DNA of 26,079 nt, taken from positions 1-26,079 of the IMG/VR virus record IMGVR_UViG_3300030329_004662; one strand, given 5' to 3'. The translations under genes were made by a program, and so were the position numbers. Shown here piece after piece: positions 1 through 11,000 of this stretch (positions are counted from its first letter, which is position 1; each line of letters starts with the position of its first letter). Below the pieces are notes generated by a model. The model saw only the letters and a program-made list of their open reading frames with translations. It made no database searches and was not told where the DNA came from. The DNA is from a virus.

Positions 1-554
1 AAAAATCAAGAGGTGAGAAAGTATTAGAAGAGTCATCAGCTCAAGATAAGCTAGAATCATTGCTAGGGAGTAAGTTATTTAATTTACTGCCAGAATGGAC
101 AAAAGGAACTAGATTAAAAACTAAAGAATTTAAAGAAACTTATAAAGACTTTGTAGGTAAATTTCCTGATGTTGTTGAATTTGCTGAAACAGGCTTTAAA
201 GATAAGGGAGAAAAGTGGGGATGGAGAGAACAAAAGTTTGCATTTACTAAGAGCTTTTTAGAGGGTGACCATTTAAAGGATGCGGCTTCGCTTGAAAGTT
301 GGCTAGGTGGTAAAGAGGGGTCAGAATGGCTTAAACAATATAAAGCTACACCCGACAAATTTGATTTACCTACAGAAAAAGAAGATATATTTAAAGGGTT
401 AGAAACTAAAGAATTTAAAGATATCTTTAAGGATCATGATTTTAGTTCAGTAATTAATCAAGATGCCAGTGTATCAACGGCTGGTTTAAATGAAGCTGAT
501 ATGATAAATCAAGAAAATATAGCAATGTTACAAGAGCTTGGTGACTTAGTATAA
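1..554 (+). CDS. 3' part of an unrecognised phage structural gene
   Basis: The reading frame is open from the first bases of the window (codons in phase with base 3) to the TAA at 552-554, so this is the C-terminal part of a longer gene. The in-frame TTG at base 60 is probably just an internal leucine codon: there is no ribosome binding site before it. The visible ~183 residues are hydrophilic, rich in Lys, Glu and Phe, and predicted helical. Two copies of an L-x-T-K-E-F-K pattern lie about 90 residues apart (near bases 115 and 400), which suggests a short duplicated helix. It sits just upstream of the ejection-protein block, where T7-like phages carry tail genes. I do not recognise the family, so a structural role is inferred from position only. 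Confidence 0.7.
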   Translation, partial: KSRGEKVLEESSAQDKLESLLGSKLFNLLPEWTKGTRLKTKEFKETYKDFVGKFPDVVEFAETGFKDKGEKWGWREQKFAFTKSFLEGDHLKDAASLESWLGGKEGSEWLKQYKATPDKFDLPTEKEDIFKGLETKEFKDIFKDHDFSSVINQDASVSTAGLNEADMINQENIAMLQELGDLV

Positions 555-568
555 TTATTGAGGGAGAA

Positions 569-1033
569 ATGAAAGAAGTTAAAGTAAGAAGCTTAAAGTT
601 AAGTGACTTAGAGCCTGCTACGAATTATTTAGCAAAATCTATAAATAGCACTTCGACATATAAACATTTAACTTTAAAGCCTAAAAAAATCGCTAGATTA
701 TTATCAGATATTTTATTTGATGATTCAAAATGCGGATATGTAGCATTAAAGGATGGTAAAATTATAGGAATGGTTGGAGGATATTTATCTACAATGTGGT
801 TTTCTGATACATTAGTTTTAAATGATTTTGGGATATTTGTAGATGAAAAATATAGAAATACAGGTGTATCTTATAAATTGCTTTATGAGTTTTTTAATTT
901 TGGAAAAGAAAGCAAAGCAAATGAGATTCATTTTTCTGTAACAGCTGAGCCTAAATATTTTAGCCAACTGTATAATGCTTTTACTAAAAAGTTTGAATTT
1001 GAATTAATGGGAATAGTTCTAAGGAGGAAGTAA
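569..1033 (+). CDS. GNAT-fold N-acetyltransferase-like protein
   Basis: This 154-residue protein has the GNAT layout. A strand pair at about residues 56-72 (GYVALKDGKIIGMVGG) is followed by motif A, a strand at 86-92 leading into R96-N-T-G-V-S101, the RxxGxG/S acetyl-CoA pyrophosphate loop, and then a helix. The last G of the usual loop is replaced by Ser. GNAT enzymes transfer acetyl groups from acetyl-CoA to amines. In T7-like phages the gene just before the gp14-type core protein (gp13) is often annotated as GNAT-like, and the position here matches. It may therefore be a virion-assembly factor that keeps the fold rather than an active enzyme. The start has GAGGGAG 5 bases upstream, and only 2 bases separate it from the next gene, so it is operonic. 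The fold is fairly sure; substrate and activity are unknown. Confidence 0.75.
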   Translation: MKEVKVRSLKLSDLEPATNYLAKSINSTSTYKHLTLKPKKIARLLSDILFDDSKCGYVALKDGKIIGMVGGYLSTMWFSDTLVLNDFGIFVDEKYRNTGVSYKLLYEFFNFGKESKANEIHFSVTAEPKYFSQLYNAFTKKFEFELMGIVLRRK

Positions 1034-1035
1034 TT

Positions 1036-1629
1036 ATGTGTGCAACAGCAGTCGCAACAGGAGCAACAATGATGCAAGGTTGCTATAATACAGGTGAAAT
1101 GAAAGATAGGCAGAAAGATATTGACGATGCATTAAAAGAAAGTGCTACTACAAGTATTGATAGTATAAAAGGTTTCATGCAAAATACATTAGAATTTGCT
1201 GAAAACGAAAAAGCTTGGGCAGATGCAACCACATCTGAAGATATACAAATGGTTCAAACTCAAGCAGTTGGACAAGCTGATAAGGTTTCAGATGCTGTAG
1301 CTCAAACTGATGTTGCTATAGGATTTGAAGGATCTGGAGAAGCAGAGACTTTATATACAGATACTATAGATGAGCTTTATTCAACTGTAAATAGAGAATA
1401 TAAAGATTTAGAGGTAACAAATTTAAGAACAAAAGAAAAGATTGATTTTGATGCTCAATCAGCATTAAATCAGTTTCAAGCTCAAATAAATACGATATTA
1501 GGTCAATATGCTGGAGCTACAGGACAAAATCTAAATTTAGATTCTGGAGAGACCTCTCCTGGAGGAAATGCTCCAACTTCTTCAAGTCCCTTTTCAAACT
1601 TTAATATAGGGCAAGGAGGCTATTTATAA
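1036..1629 (+). CDS. T7 gp14-like internal virion/ejection protein
   Basis: A 197-residue protein starting MCATAVATGATMMQG, an Ala-rich weakly hydrophobic N-terminus like the MC-Ala start of T7 gp14. A long helical, Gln/Asp/Glu-rich middle follows (about residues 25-165), then a Gly/Pro/Ser-rich tail (about 165-197). The segment near residues 110-160 (STVNREYKDLEV to a Gln-rich helix ending LGQYAG) resembles in pattern the gp14 stretch around its NYRRDYQAIFAQQLGG. T7 gp14 is the smallest ejection protein: it leaves the virion and forms a channel in the outer membrane. AGGAGG lies 8-13 bases before the ATG. The stop and the next start overlap (TAATG). The assignment rests on N-terminal pattern, size and order within the block; it is not a demonstrated homology. 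Confidence 0.5.
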   Translation: MCATAVATGATMMQGCYNTGEMKDRQKDIDDALKESATTSIDSIKGFMQNTLEFAENEKAWADATTSEDIQMVQTQAVGQADKVSDAVAQTDVAIGFEGSGEAETLYTDTIDELYSTVNREYKDLEVTNLRTKEKIDFDAQSALNQFQAQINTILGQYAGATGQNLNLDSGETSPGGNAPTSSSPFSNFNIGQGGYL

Positions 1630-3374
1630 TGGGAAGAGCAAGTATAGAAGCTTTGCAAAATTTAGCTAATATGTTAGTTGTAGCTGAAACTGGAATTGCT
1701 TTAAGAACACAAGAGGCTAAAGAAGAATTAGAAGAGGGTAGGGAAGAAAGAAGAGATGAAAGATTTAAACTTCAATTAGCAGAAACTAAAAGACACAATC
1801 TGGCTATGGAAGTTCTTGCTGATAATAAATTTGATTATATGAAAGAACAAGATGATGAAGATTTTGTAAATGAGCATGGACAGGACAATGTAACATATGT
1901 TGGCATTTTTGATGAGAATAATAATTTTATAGAAGAAAGATTAGTTCAAAATGATGGAAAGCAACATAGAATAAAAGACCCTAAAGGTAGTGGCAATTGG
2001 ATAACAGTAACTTTACCTGCTTACGATCATAGCAAAACCAAAGAAGGTATTAATACTACTATGGGCTCTAACCAGTCTTTCATATTAGATCAACAAAAAG
2101 TATTTCCAGGTGTTAGTCAATACCTTGTAGATGATGAAGGAAATGAGCTTAATCAAACAGATAAAATTGCTTTGATTAATGATTATAGTTTATATAAAAA
2201 CTTAGGTCTTAATTTTTCTGGAGGCACTATAATTGATGAAGATTTATATAGAGATTATGATCAGTCTTATGCTGGATTAGGTAAATTATATGCTTTTGAT
2301 CAAGATACTCCTGGATATTTGGGGTTAAATGATGTAGAGCAAGCTAGACAATGGATGGGTACTTTCATTTCTGATTTAGATACTTCAGGTCCATTATTAG
2401 ATGATGATGAGGCTGTTTTAAGAGACTGGGGTATATTAGATGCAGGAGAAATATGGATTGATCAACCTGCTACTCAAGAAGAAATAGCTAATAATAATTC
2501 CTTAAAAAGCAAACTTGAATATAGATCTACAGCATTCCTTGAAGGCATAACAGAGCCAGGACCTAATGGAAACTTAGAATTCTTTACAGAAACTAAAAGA
2601 AACGAATGGTTAAATGATCAAAAATATCAAGAGTTATTGATTGCTGAAGGAATTACAGGTAGTAAAATAGTTCAAGATATTAAAGATAGTTATGTAAATT
2701 CTCTTAATGCTGTTAATGGTGGTATAGTTTCAGCTTTATCTGAAGATGGAGAGAGATTTTTACTTTCTACAAATAAAGATATGTCTTTACTAAATATATT
2801 TGAAGCTGAAAATATAGATAAAATTGAAAGCTTAACAAATAAAGATACTGCTCGATTAATATCAAAAATTGCCACCACAGGAATTACAGAAACTGATTTA
2901 GAAGATATGACAAAATCAATAGGAGCTAATGGAAAACTTATCTTAGGCTCTAGGTTATATAATATTGCTGAAGGATTAACTGAATTAGGCTTATCTGGAG
3001 CTAGATTAGAGATAATAAATGCTGTTCAAAAAAGAGGTAAATATAGGGCATTTATGGATGGAGGGACTGGTTATGTTAAGGGATCTGTAGATGACCCAGA
3101 TAAATTAACATATAGAAGCTCTATGGTTTTAGATTTAGACTCATTTGTTCAGTTTGTTGGTCCTGGAGAAAAATTTGAAGAACATAATGGAAAAACAATT
3201 AGAGAAGTTATCTTAACAGGAAGCCAAAAGGAGGCTACAGATATGATAAGTCACTTAGAATTAGAACAAAACTGGACAGATATACCTAAAAAATATAGAG
3301 ATGAGTTTTATGGCTTAATGTGGGCTGAAAGAGAAGCTTTTCAAGCACTAGGAACAGTAGGAGGAACCCCTTAA
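1629..3374 (+). CDS. Virion-block protein with N-terminal coiled coil, family not recognised
   Basis: This 581-residue protein begins with a long charged helix (about residues 20-70, with EAKEELEEGREERRDERFKL) that should form a coiled coil. A mixed acidic region without Cys clusters or membrane segments follows. No catalytic motif is visible. It lies between the gp14-like gene and another unrecognised gene, linked to both by one-base TAATG overlaps. AAGGAGG precedes its ATG. By position it corresponds to the gp15-type ejection protein slot of T7-like phages (T7 gp15 is about 750 residues), but I see no sequence evidence for that family. Ejected or structural virion protein is an inference from operon context. 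Confidence 0.6.
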   Translation: MGRASIEALQNLANMLVVAETGIALRTQEAKEELEEGREERRDERFKLQLAETKRHNLAMEVLADNKFDYMKEQDDEDFVNEHGQDNVTYVGIFDENNNFIEERLVQNDGKQHRIKDPKGSGNWITVTLPAYDHSKTKEGINTTMGSNQSFILDQQKVFPGVSQYLVDDEGNELNQTDKIALINDYSLYKNLGLNFSGGTIIDEDLYRDYDQSYAGLGKLYAFDQDTPGYLGLNDVEQARQWMGTFISDLDTSGPLLDDDEAVLRDWGILDAGEIWIDQPATQEEIANNNSLKSKLEYRSTAFLEGITEPGPNGNLEFFTETKRNEWLNDQKYQELLIAEGITGSKIVQDIKDSYVNSLNAVNGGIVSALSEDGERFLLSTNKDMSLLNIFEAENIDKIESLTNKDTARLISKIATTGITETDLEDMTKSIGANGKLILGSRLYNIAEGLTELGLSGARLEIINAVQKRGKYRAFMDGGTGYVKGSVDDPDKLTYRSSMVLDLDSFVQFVGPGEKFEEHNGKTIREVILTGSQKEATDMISHLELEQNWTDIPKKYRDEFYGLMWAEREAFQALGTVGGTP

Positions 3375-5062
3375 TGTCAAACACACTTTACAAAGAAACA
3401 AACCCATTTATAGAAGTATCAGATAGTATATCAAATGTATTAGAATTAGAGGAAAAGACAAAGATAAATCAACCTAAAGGCTTAATCTATCCTAACTATA
3501 CACAGACAGCTCATGGCTTTACTGTGCCTACCTCTGAACAAGATTTAAATAAAATGCTTGGAGAAACAGTTCTAAGTGAATTAGAAAAAGGTGAGTTTGG
3601 AAGCGATTTAATGGTATCTATTGGTAAGTTAAATACTGCAAATCAAAAAATAGAGAGTTTATATACCAATACACCTGTAGATGAAATCCTTGGTACCTTT
3701 TATGGTCTTGAAGCTAGAATTTTTGAAAAAGATCCAACAACTAAATTTTCACACATTTCAGATGTTGGGCCAATTTATCACTCAGCTTTTGAATCTGGTG
3801 TATATGAATATGGAACAAAAGGAGATAATGTTGTGCGTCAAATGCAAGATTTCCCTGTATTAACTGGTCACAGACTTAAAACTTCTAAAGACTATGATAC
3901 TTATTTAAATGAGGCTCTGGCGATAAGTAAAGCTCCTGAGAATTATCCTGAACATGTTGTTGCAATGGCTAATGCCTGGTTAGATCAAGCTCAAAATCAG
4001 CAAAAATTACAAAAGATATTCAACAAAATGGCATTTAATACAAAAGAAGATAAGACTGCATTACCAAGTTTAATTTATCCTGGTCAAGTGCAGGCTGGAG
4101 ATTTGCCTCCAACAACAAAATTTGCTTGGATGTTTTCTCCTGATATGTCAGGTAAATTCTCCAAAACTTATGATCCAACAGGAGTGTTAGGTATTGGAAA
4201 TGAGTTTAGCACAATAATATCTCCAACTCTTTATGACTTTGGATATATGCGTGATCAAAAAAATAGAGCAATAGCAGGGTCTAAACTTGCGAATGTAACT
4301 TTTGAGAAATATTACCAAAGAAATGATCCTATAGAGCATCTTGAAAAATATTACGAAAGAGAACTTAATAGAAAAGAGAAGGGCTCTCAATATAATGCTA
4401 CTTTCTTAAAATATTATGAAAGATACTATGATGATGAGGCAAATGTATTGGCTAATGAATTTTCTCAATATGTTCAAGTTCAAACATTTTTAGATCAAGC
4501 TGAATATGGTAGATTGTCTAATTTGTTATTTGGAGAAGACAATAGGATTTTGTCAAACAATACCTATTTAGCTCAAATTTATAATAAGGCTAATGAATTA
4601 AATTTATTTGAAGATCCAAATAACTTTTTAAATAAATTCCCTGCAGAATGGGGTCTGCAATTAACTTCAGCTCCATCAGCATTTTATATGAAAAATCCAG
4701 ATGATACTTTTATGACTACTCCTGAGCTTACTGAGGCAGGAGTAAATCTTCCAACAGGTGATATTTTTGATGCTAAAGAAACCAGAGCAAATATACAGGC
4801 ATTAGAGGATTTATATGAAGAAAAAATCGAAGCTTTGGATGCTATTAGCGAATTAACAGGGAAGCATATTGAAACAGATGTTCCATATGATATATTCCGA
4901 GGTGTTCCAAAGGGAACTTATGATAGTATTGAAGATGTTAACAGATATCATCGTAGTGGATTACCAAGGCCATTTGAGTTTGATTCAGATGAACTTGGAA
5001 GTGGAGAGATTCCCTTTCCTCTTAATCCATATAAAGAAAAAGATTATAAACTACCTTTTTAA
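3374..5062 (+). CDS. Virion-block protein, family not recognised
   Basis: A 562-residue soluble protein, rich in Tyr, Asn and Phe, without signal peptide, membrane segment or evident enzyme motif. A helical stretch in the middle (about residues 315-365) carries a Tyr-Tyr-x-Arg pattern three times (KYYQR, KYYER, RYYDD), which may be a short helical repeat. The C-terminus is Pro-rich and acidic (DELGSGEIPFPLNPYKEKDY). The ATG overlaps the preceding stop (TAATG) and has AGGAGG 9 bases upstream. It precedes the giant ejection-type protein by 22 bases. It probably works in the virion with its neighbours, but this is inferred from synteny alone. Confidence 0.6.
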   Translation: MSNTLYKETNPFIEVSDSISNVLELEEKTKINQPKGLIYPNYTQTAHGFTVPTSEQDLNKMLGETVLSELEKGEFGSDLMVSIGKLNTANQKIESLYTNTPVDEILGTFYGLEARIFEKDPTTKFSHISDVGPIYHSAFESGVYEYGTKGDNVVRQMQDFPVLTGHRLKTSKDYDTYLNEALAISKAPENYPEHVVAMANAWLDQAQNQQKLQKIFNKMAFNTKEDKTALPSLIYPGQVQAGDLPPTTKFAWMFSPDMSGKFSKTYDPTGVLGIGNEFSTIISPTLYDFGYMRDQKNRAIAGSKLANVTFEKYYQRNDPIEHLEKYYERELNRKEKGSQYNATFLKYYERYYDDEANVLANEFSQYVQVQTFLDQAEYGRLSNLLFGEDNRILSNNTYLAQIYNKANELNLFEDPNNFLNKFPAEWGLQLTSAPSAFYMKNPDDTFMTTPELTEAGVNLPTGDIFDAKETRANIQALEDLYEEKIEALDAISELTGKHIETDVPYDIFRGVPKGTYDSIEDVNRYHRSGLPRPFEFDSDELGSGEIPFPLNPYKEKDYKLPF

Positions 5063-5084
5063 AAATTAGAATAGGAATAAATTA

Positions 5085-8000
5085 ATGTCTTTAGAGCAAC
5101 GTTTTTTAGAAATGCTAAATGAAAGGGAAGATTTTACTTCTACTCAATTAGCTCCAAAAAAATCCAAATGGGACCTCAGTCCTTCAGAAGCATTTGAAGA
5201 AAAAAATGTACCAAGTCCAGAATCAATAGATCAAAGAAATGTTGCATGGGATGTTTTAGGTAGTGCTTTGTGGGCATTTACAGATGAAATGATGTTTGGA
5301 GTTCCTGGAGCTGCTTATAAAAGAACTACTGGAGAAGAATTTTGGGAACCTGAGACTGTAGCAGGTAAAGTTTCAGCTGGTGTTGCAGGATTTGCAGGAT
5401 TTGCAGCTCCTGTTCCTTGGGCTCCATTAAAAGTTGGTGGGGTTATAGCAAAGGGTGCAGCAAAATTACCTATTAAAGCTGTTGGAAAGACATTATCATC
5501 TGCCACAAGAAAAGCAGTTAATGAAGTGACTGCTAAGGGAGTTAATGAAGGAGCTGAACAATTAGCTAGAAATCTTGGAAAAGCATCAACATCTTGGACT
5601 ATGATGGGAAGATGGGATTCAAAGGTAGCTAATAATTGGGAAAAATTTGCAGGTAGAAATATAGATGAATTGGTAGATTTTGCTGTTAGAAAGGGAGATG
5701 TTGGCTTAGATGATGCTAATATTGTAAGGAATGTCTTTAAAGCTAACTTCAAAGATAGGCCTATGATTGATATTATAGATGTTATAATGAGAAATAGACC
5801 TGATAGAACAGGTTTTGCTATGGGTTCAATGATACATGAAGCAACAATGTTTGGAGCCATAGATTCTATTATGGAAGGAGTACATTATTGGGGTGAAAAA
5901 GGTGAAGTTCCATATGACTGGACAGCTCCATTGTGGGGTATGGGTACAGGTGCAGCTTTTGGTGCATTAAAATTCTTCCCAGGACATGGTAAGCAAGCTT
6001 CAACTTGGCAAGACTTCAAAACTGGATGGACAGCTTGGGCTGGTAAAGATGTTTTTTCAAAAATGGATAAAAACAAATTAATGAATAATGCCAAGATACT
6101 AGGAAATGAATTAAAGAATGGAATGAATGGCAAATCCTCTTATTTACTTGAATTTCAAACAAAAGATGGCTTATTAAAAACAATAGATTTAACAAATCCT
6201 GAGTCTTATTTGCTAGGAATGGCTGATGATGAAGCTGTAGCTGTTTTAAGAAAGATTTTAAAAGGTAAGCAGCAAGAAATAGGTGGATTAATGATGAAAG
6301 AAGCCTTATGGGAAGATTTAAGATCATCAGGTAAAAATTGGGGCCATATGGTTGCTGGTAGTATGATTATGAATGCTAGAACTATTTTGGCTATTTCTCA
6401 AGGAGAAGATGTTCCTCTTGAAGATATTATGACAAGTGTATTTTTAGGTGCCTTTGTAAATAGAAAAGGTGGCGGTGGTAAGACTTATGATATAATGCAA
6501 AATGAAATGATGTCCTTAAGAAGATCTCTAAATACTCTTGGAGTTCATGGTAAGAATTATATAGATAGATTTCCAAGTGGAGCTTCTGGATCAAATGAGC
6601 CTTTAAATCCTCTTAATTATGGTGAGTTTAATGATGTTAGGCGTATCTTTAGAGATAAGGGTATAACATCTGATAATCCTGCTGCTGTTGAAACAATGAG
6701 TAAAGATGGATCCGAAAGTGTTGTAGTTGCTAGTGCTACAGCTAAAGGGGACTTTTCTTTATTTAATCAAATATATGCATTTGCTCATGGTGCTAGTGGA
6801 GAAAGGCATATCAAATCTAGAGATAAAATTACAGTTAATGAAGCAAGAGCAATAGAAGCAGAATTCAAAAAAGTTGAATATACTATTGATGGAAAGACTT
6901 TTAAATTAAATACTATAGATAATACCAGAAAAGCATTAGAGGACATTTCAGATAGACTTCATGATAGGGTAGAATCAGAAGCATTGCATAGTGTATATGA
7001 GGTCATGAGTGAGGGAGGGGTATCATACTATCAAGATGGAAAGCAAAGATTTTATCCCTCAAATGAGTATGGACTTCAAAATATAGGATTTATACCTAAA
7101 AGAGTTAAAATTAGCGATCACTTATATGCTATGGCAGAAAAAGGTCAATTAGAATGGCTTGTTGATAGCAATGGAAATAAGTTATCAGGAAAAGATGCTA
7201 GATATAAACTTACTGATTATCAAAGAAAATTAGATGCTTTATTTGATTTTATGTCAATAATACCTGGAAGAAGTAGTTATTATGAAGGCACTAAGTCAGC
7301 AGGTTATATAGAAACATCTGAAGGTTTAGGTAGAACTATAAAAGCTATGTTAACTAAAGAAAACGCTTTCAATAAAGGGTTTAAGATAAATAAGCCTTGG
7401 CTTAAATTTAAGATGGAAAATCTTGAAGATATGAAAATAGCTACAGCTGTTAGATATTTTAAGAAAAGTAAAGATCATATTTCAGAGACATTTGATACAA
7501 GTAGCGAATCTTGGAATGCTATTTTAGGTAGCTTGAGAGATGCTGGAATTTTAGTAAACTCTAAAGATGGATTAGCAAATGTTCTTATACAAAATCCTTT
7601 TAAAAATATAGAAATTAAAGTGCCAGAAGGAATGCAAGAGGGTGATCCTAAGTTAAATGAAGCTAAAAACTTTGTAAGTAATATAGTTAGCATATTGGGA
7701 GCAAAAGGTCAGCATAATGTATCTGAAACAGGAAAAAGCACAACCTCTTATGCTCAAGTAGAAAAACTTATTAATACTTTAAATAAATTTGGAATAACTA
7801 ATGATATAAAAGTATTTAATATGTTTGCTCAAGATGTTGTTTCAGATATTGCATATCAAAAAGTTATAGGCACAAAACTTACTCAGGGAGATGTTCACGT
7901 TATACAAGAATTGATGAATCTAGATACACCTATGGCATCTTATGGTACTCAAGGTGTTGCTAAAGGATTTATGATTAAAAAGTTAAAAAAGTCAAACTCT

Positions 8001-11000
8001 ATGAGTGAAGATTTACAAAATGCTATTGATGCATATAATAAAGAAGTTGATCTTTTAGTTAAAAGAGGTGAAAAGAAAGGCAAAGAAGGAGAAGGAAGTG
8101 TAATTAAAGTTATAGATGAAGCACCTCTTCTTACAGAGGTTCATAGTATAAAGAATTTGGCAGAAATGGTTAGAAGGGCTAGGGAAAAATCAGATATAAC
8201 TGCAACTGATCATATTGTTGATTTTATGAATGCATTAGATCCTAATGATAGTTTAAGAAATTCTTTGGCTGGATATATGCAAAAATATGGTGTAAGTGCT
8301 GATAGAATGCTTACTTGGTTAAGAGATCACAAGATTATAGAGCCAGAACCTGGACAAAGAGAAGGTGCTACCAAATATGTTATAAATATTGACAAAATGA
8401 AAGAAGGTAGAAAATTAAGAAATGATTTTGAAAAATGGCTTGAAATAGATTATGGTATTAGAGTTAAAGATATAGAACATATACAACATCAAGCTGAATA
8501 TGAAGCAAATGAACTTATGAATCAAAGCAGAAGAGATACTAAAAATAACTCAGTTATTACTGTTGATGGATTCTTTAAAAAGTGGTTTCCTAAATTTCAT
8601 AATAAAAAGCCATTTGGGACAAAAATAGAAGATTATGATACATATTTGACAGAAAAATTATATCTAGATATAGATCATAATATAAATAAATATGCGATAA
8701 GAGATATTATCAGAGATATGGAATTTGTAGATAGCAAAACTGGTAATAGAACTAGAGGCACAGATATATTAACAGGATGGGACTCTAATCCAAGAAATAG
8801 AGCCAGATATTTTGAGGCTGCTGCTGATATAATGCATGTTTTAAAGACAAGACTTACGACTGTATCTAAACATAAGATACAATATATTAAAGGAAAATTA
8901 GAAGCAACATCTCAAGTAAAAGCTCTTACAGGGCTAGATATCTTCCATACTAGTAGAGGGTTAGATTATATGATTGTAGATGGAACTATGCATGCTACAT
9001 TCGACACTAGCGGTAGGAATATAATTCAGAAAGCTTTAAATATTTTTGAATTAGAAAGCCCTAATATATCTAACAATAGAAGGAAAGAATTAGAAAATGC
9101 TAAAACACATTTTGATTTGTTATTAAATCAAATAGACTTTATAAAAGGAAGTGGTGTTTCTATTATTAGATTTGGAAATGCAAAAGCTGGTATAGCTATA
9201 CCTAAATTATATTCTACTAAAATAATTAATTTATTTAAAAATGAAATTTATGATGTCTATTATGAAAAAGCTAATCCTGCTCAAAAAGAAATATTAAATG
9301 AAGTTATGAATAGTCTTAAATCTGTTTCAGAGCTTCATAATGATAAAGCAGATCCTAATTATATAGAAGGAAATTACAAATCTTCACAATGGACAAAGGT
9401 TCATAAGCAAGCATATAGAACTTTAATATTAAAAGATATGCTTGTAGGTAAGGATAAAGATTTATATTTAGAATCTCTTTCTTGGTCTGAAAGCAAAACA
9501 AGAGATATGTTATCTAAAAGATTTAGCTTATTTGATACAAAATCAGCTAATAGAATTACTAAAGATTTAATAGATATAATTCCAAATGAAATGAAATATA
9601 AATTTGGATATGATCCTACATCAGAGTATAAAACTAGAGATTTTGGAATGGCTGTATGGGCAGATAAAAGACATGGAGGCATACAGGAAAGAATTGAATC
9701 AATTTTAGCAAAACAAAAATTAAGTTGGGATTCTTTAACTGGAGGAAGAGAGAATAGCACTGGATTTGATAGTATAGGCTTTATAAGTAAAAATATGAAA
9801 GATTTCCTTTCTGTTGTATCTGGAGATGCTTTGGGTGAAGCTTCTAGCTTTAAACCTATTATATCTTCATCTGGAAAAGATAATATTTTATTATTTGGAA
9901 AAACTCTTTTTGTATATGATCCTTTAATTCAAAAAGACATATTCGATAAGCAAGCTGGTTTAGATGTGTTATTAACAGAATCTGCAGATAAACTTCAATT
10001 GTCAACCAACCCTATAAATAAGCCCATTAAAGAGCTCTTAAATATGACAACTGCAGATTGGGGTACAGGCAATTATATGTTTAAAATAAAGAAAGAATCT
10101 CTTGGTTTAGTTGGATATCAAAAAGAAGGTCCAGCTAAGCAATCTTATTCTTTATGGAATTTTATGCAGAGCAAGGAATCAGCTGCAATATATGAAACAT
10201 TTTACTCTCAAAAGTTAGATAGATCTTTACAGGATGTTGCAAAAATATTATCAAATCCAGTATTAAAAAGTTCTGCATTTAGATTAATAAAAGGAATAGA
10301 TAGAGATATTCCTTTAGATGATTTATTTGGATCTGATAATTTTGCCAACTTTAGTAATCTAGCAAAATGGATGCATTTAAGCGAAAATTCAAGACCTGAA
10401 GCTTTTGGTGAATATATGCTTAATAATGCTTTAAAGAAGCAATTTATAGATCCTGTGTTAGATCAAAGTGCAATAATAGATGGGAAGCAATTTGGTGGCA
10501 AAACTGTATTAAGTCAATCATTTAAACTTAGAGATTTAGATGTAAGTACAGTGCCTAAGAATAATAGAAAGGGAGAAATTATACTTCCAGCTACAGATAT
10601 GAATCAAAGCATTCATTTCGGAGATAAAAATGTAAAAGTTAGGGTTGTTGATAGAAAAACAGGAAAAGATAAAGATGCTTATAAGGCATTTAAAGAAATA
10701 CTGCAAATAAATGATCCTAAAATGAAAGAAAAAGATATTAAGGAATTGTGGCTTGAAATAGCAAATCTAGGAGAATTGCATAGTATATTTAGTGATAAGA
10801 CCTTTATGGGTGAATTTATTAATATATATGATATAGGGATATTAACTACAAGATATCCTAGAACAAGGCCTAATGACTTAGCTTTATTGAGATTAAAAGG
10901 ATTTTTAAACAAAGAAGCAGGGAATCAAGCTATTGTTAATGATCTTGATGTATACAGTATTTTTGAAGGTGATTATGATTATGATAAAATAGACTATTTC

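Noticed and set aside
60-62. TTG start for the first gene
   Set aside because: The frame is open to the window edge, and no ribosome binding site precedes the TTG, so the gene is truncated rather than starting here.
5315-6330. Reverse-strand open frames inside the giant gene
   Set aside because: They lack ribosome binding sites, have low-complexity hydrophobic translations, and lie antisense to a clearly coding frame.
6460-6490. Walker A (RKGGGGKT) in the giant protein
   Set aside because: The first Gly of GxxxxGK[ST] is Arg, and no Walker B or strand context follows; a Gly-rich linker is likelier.
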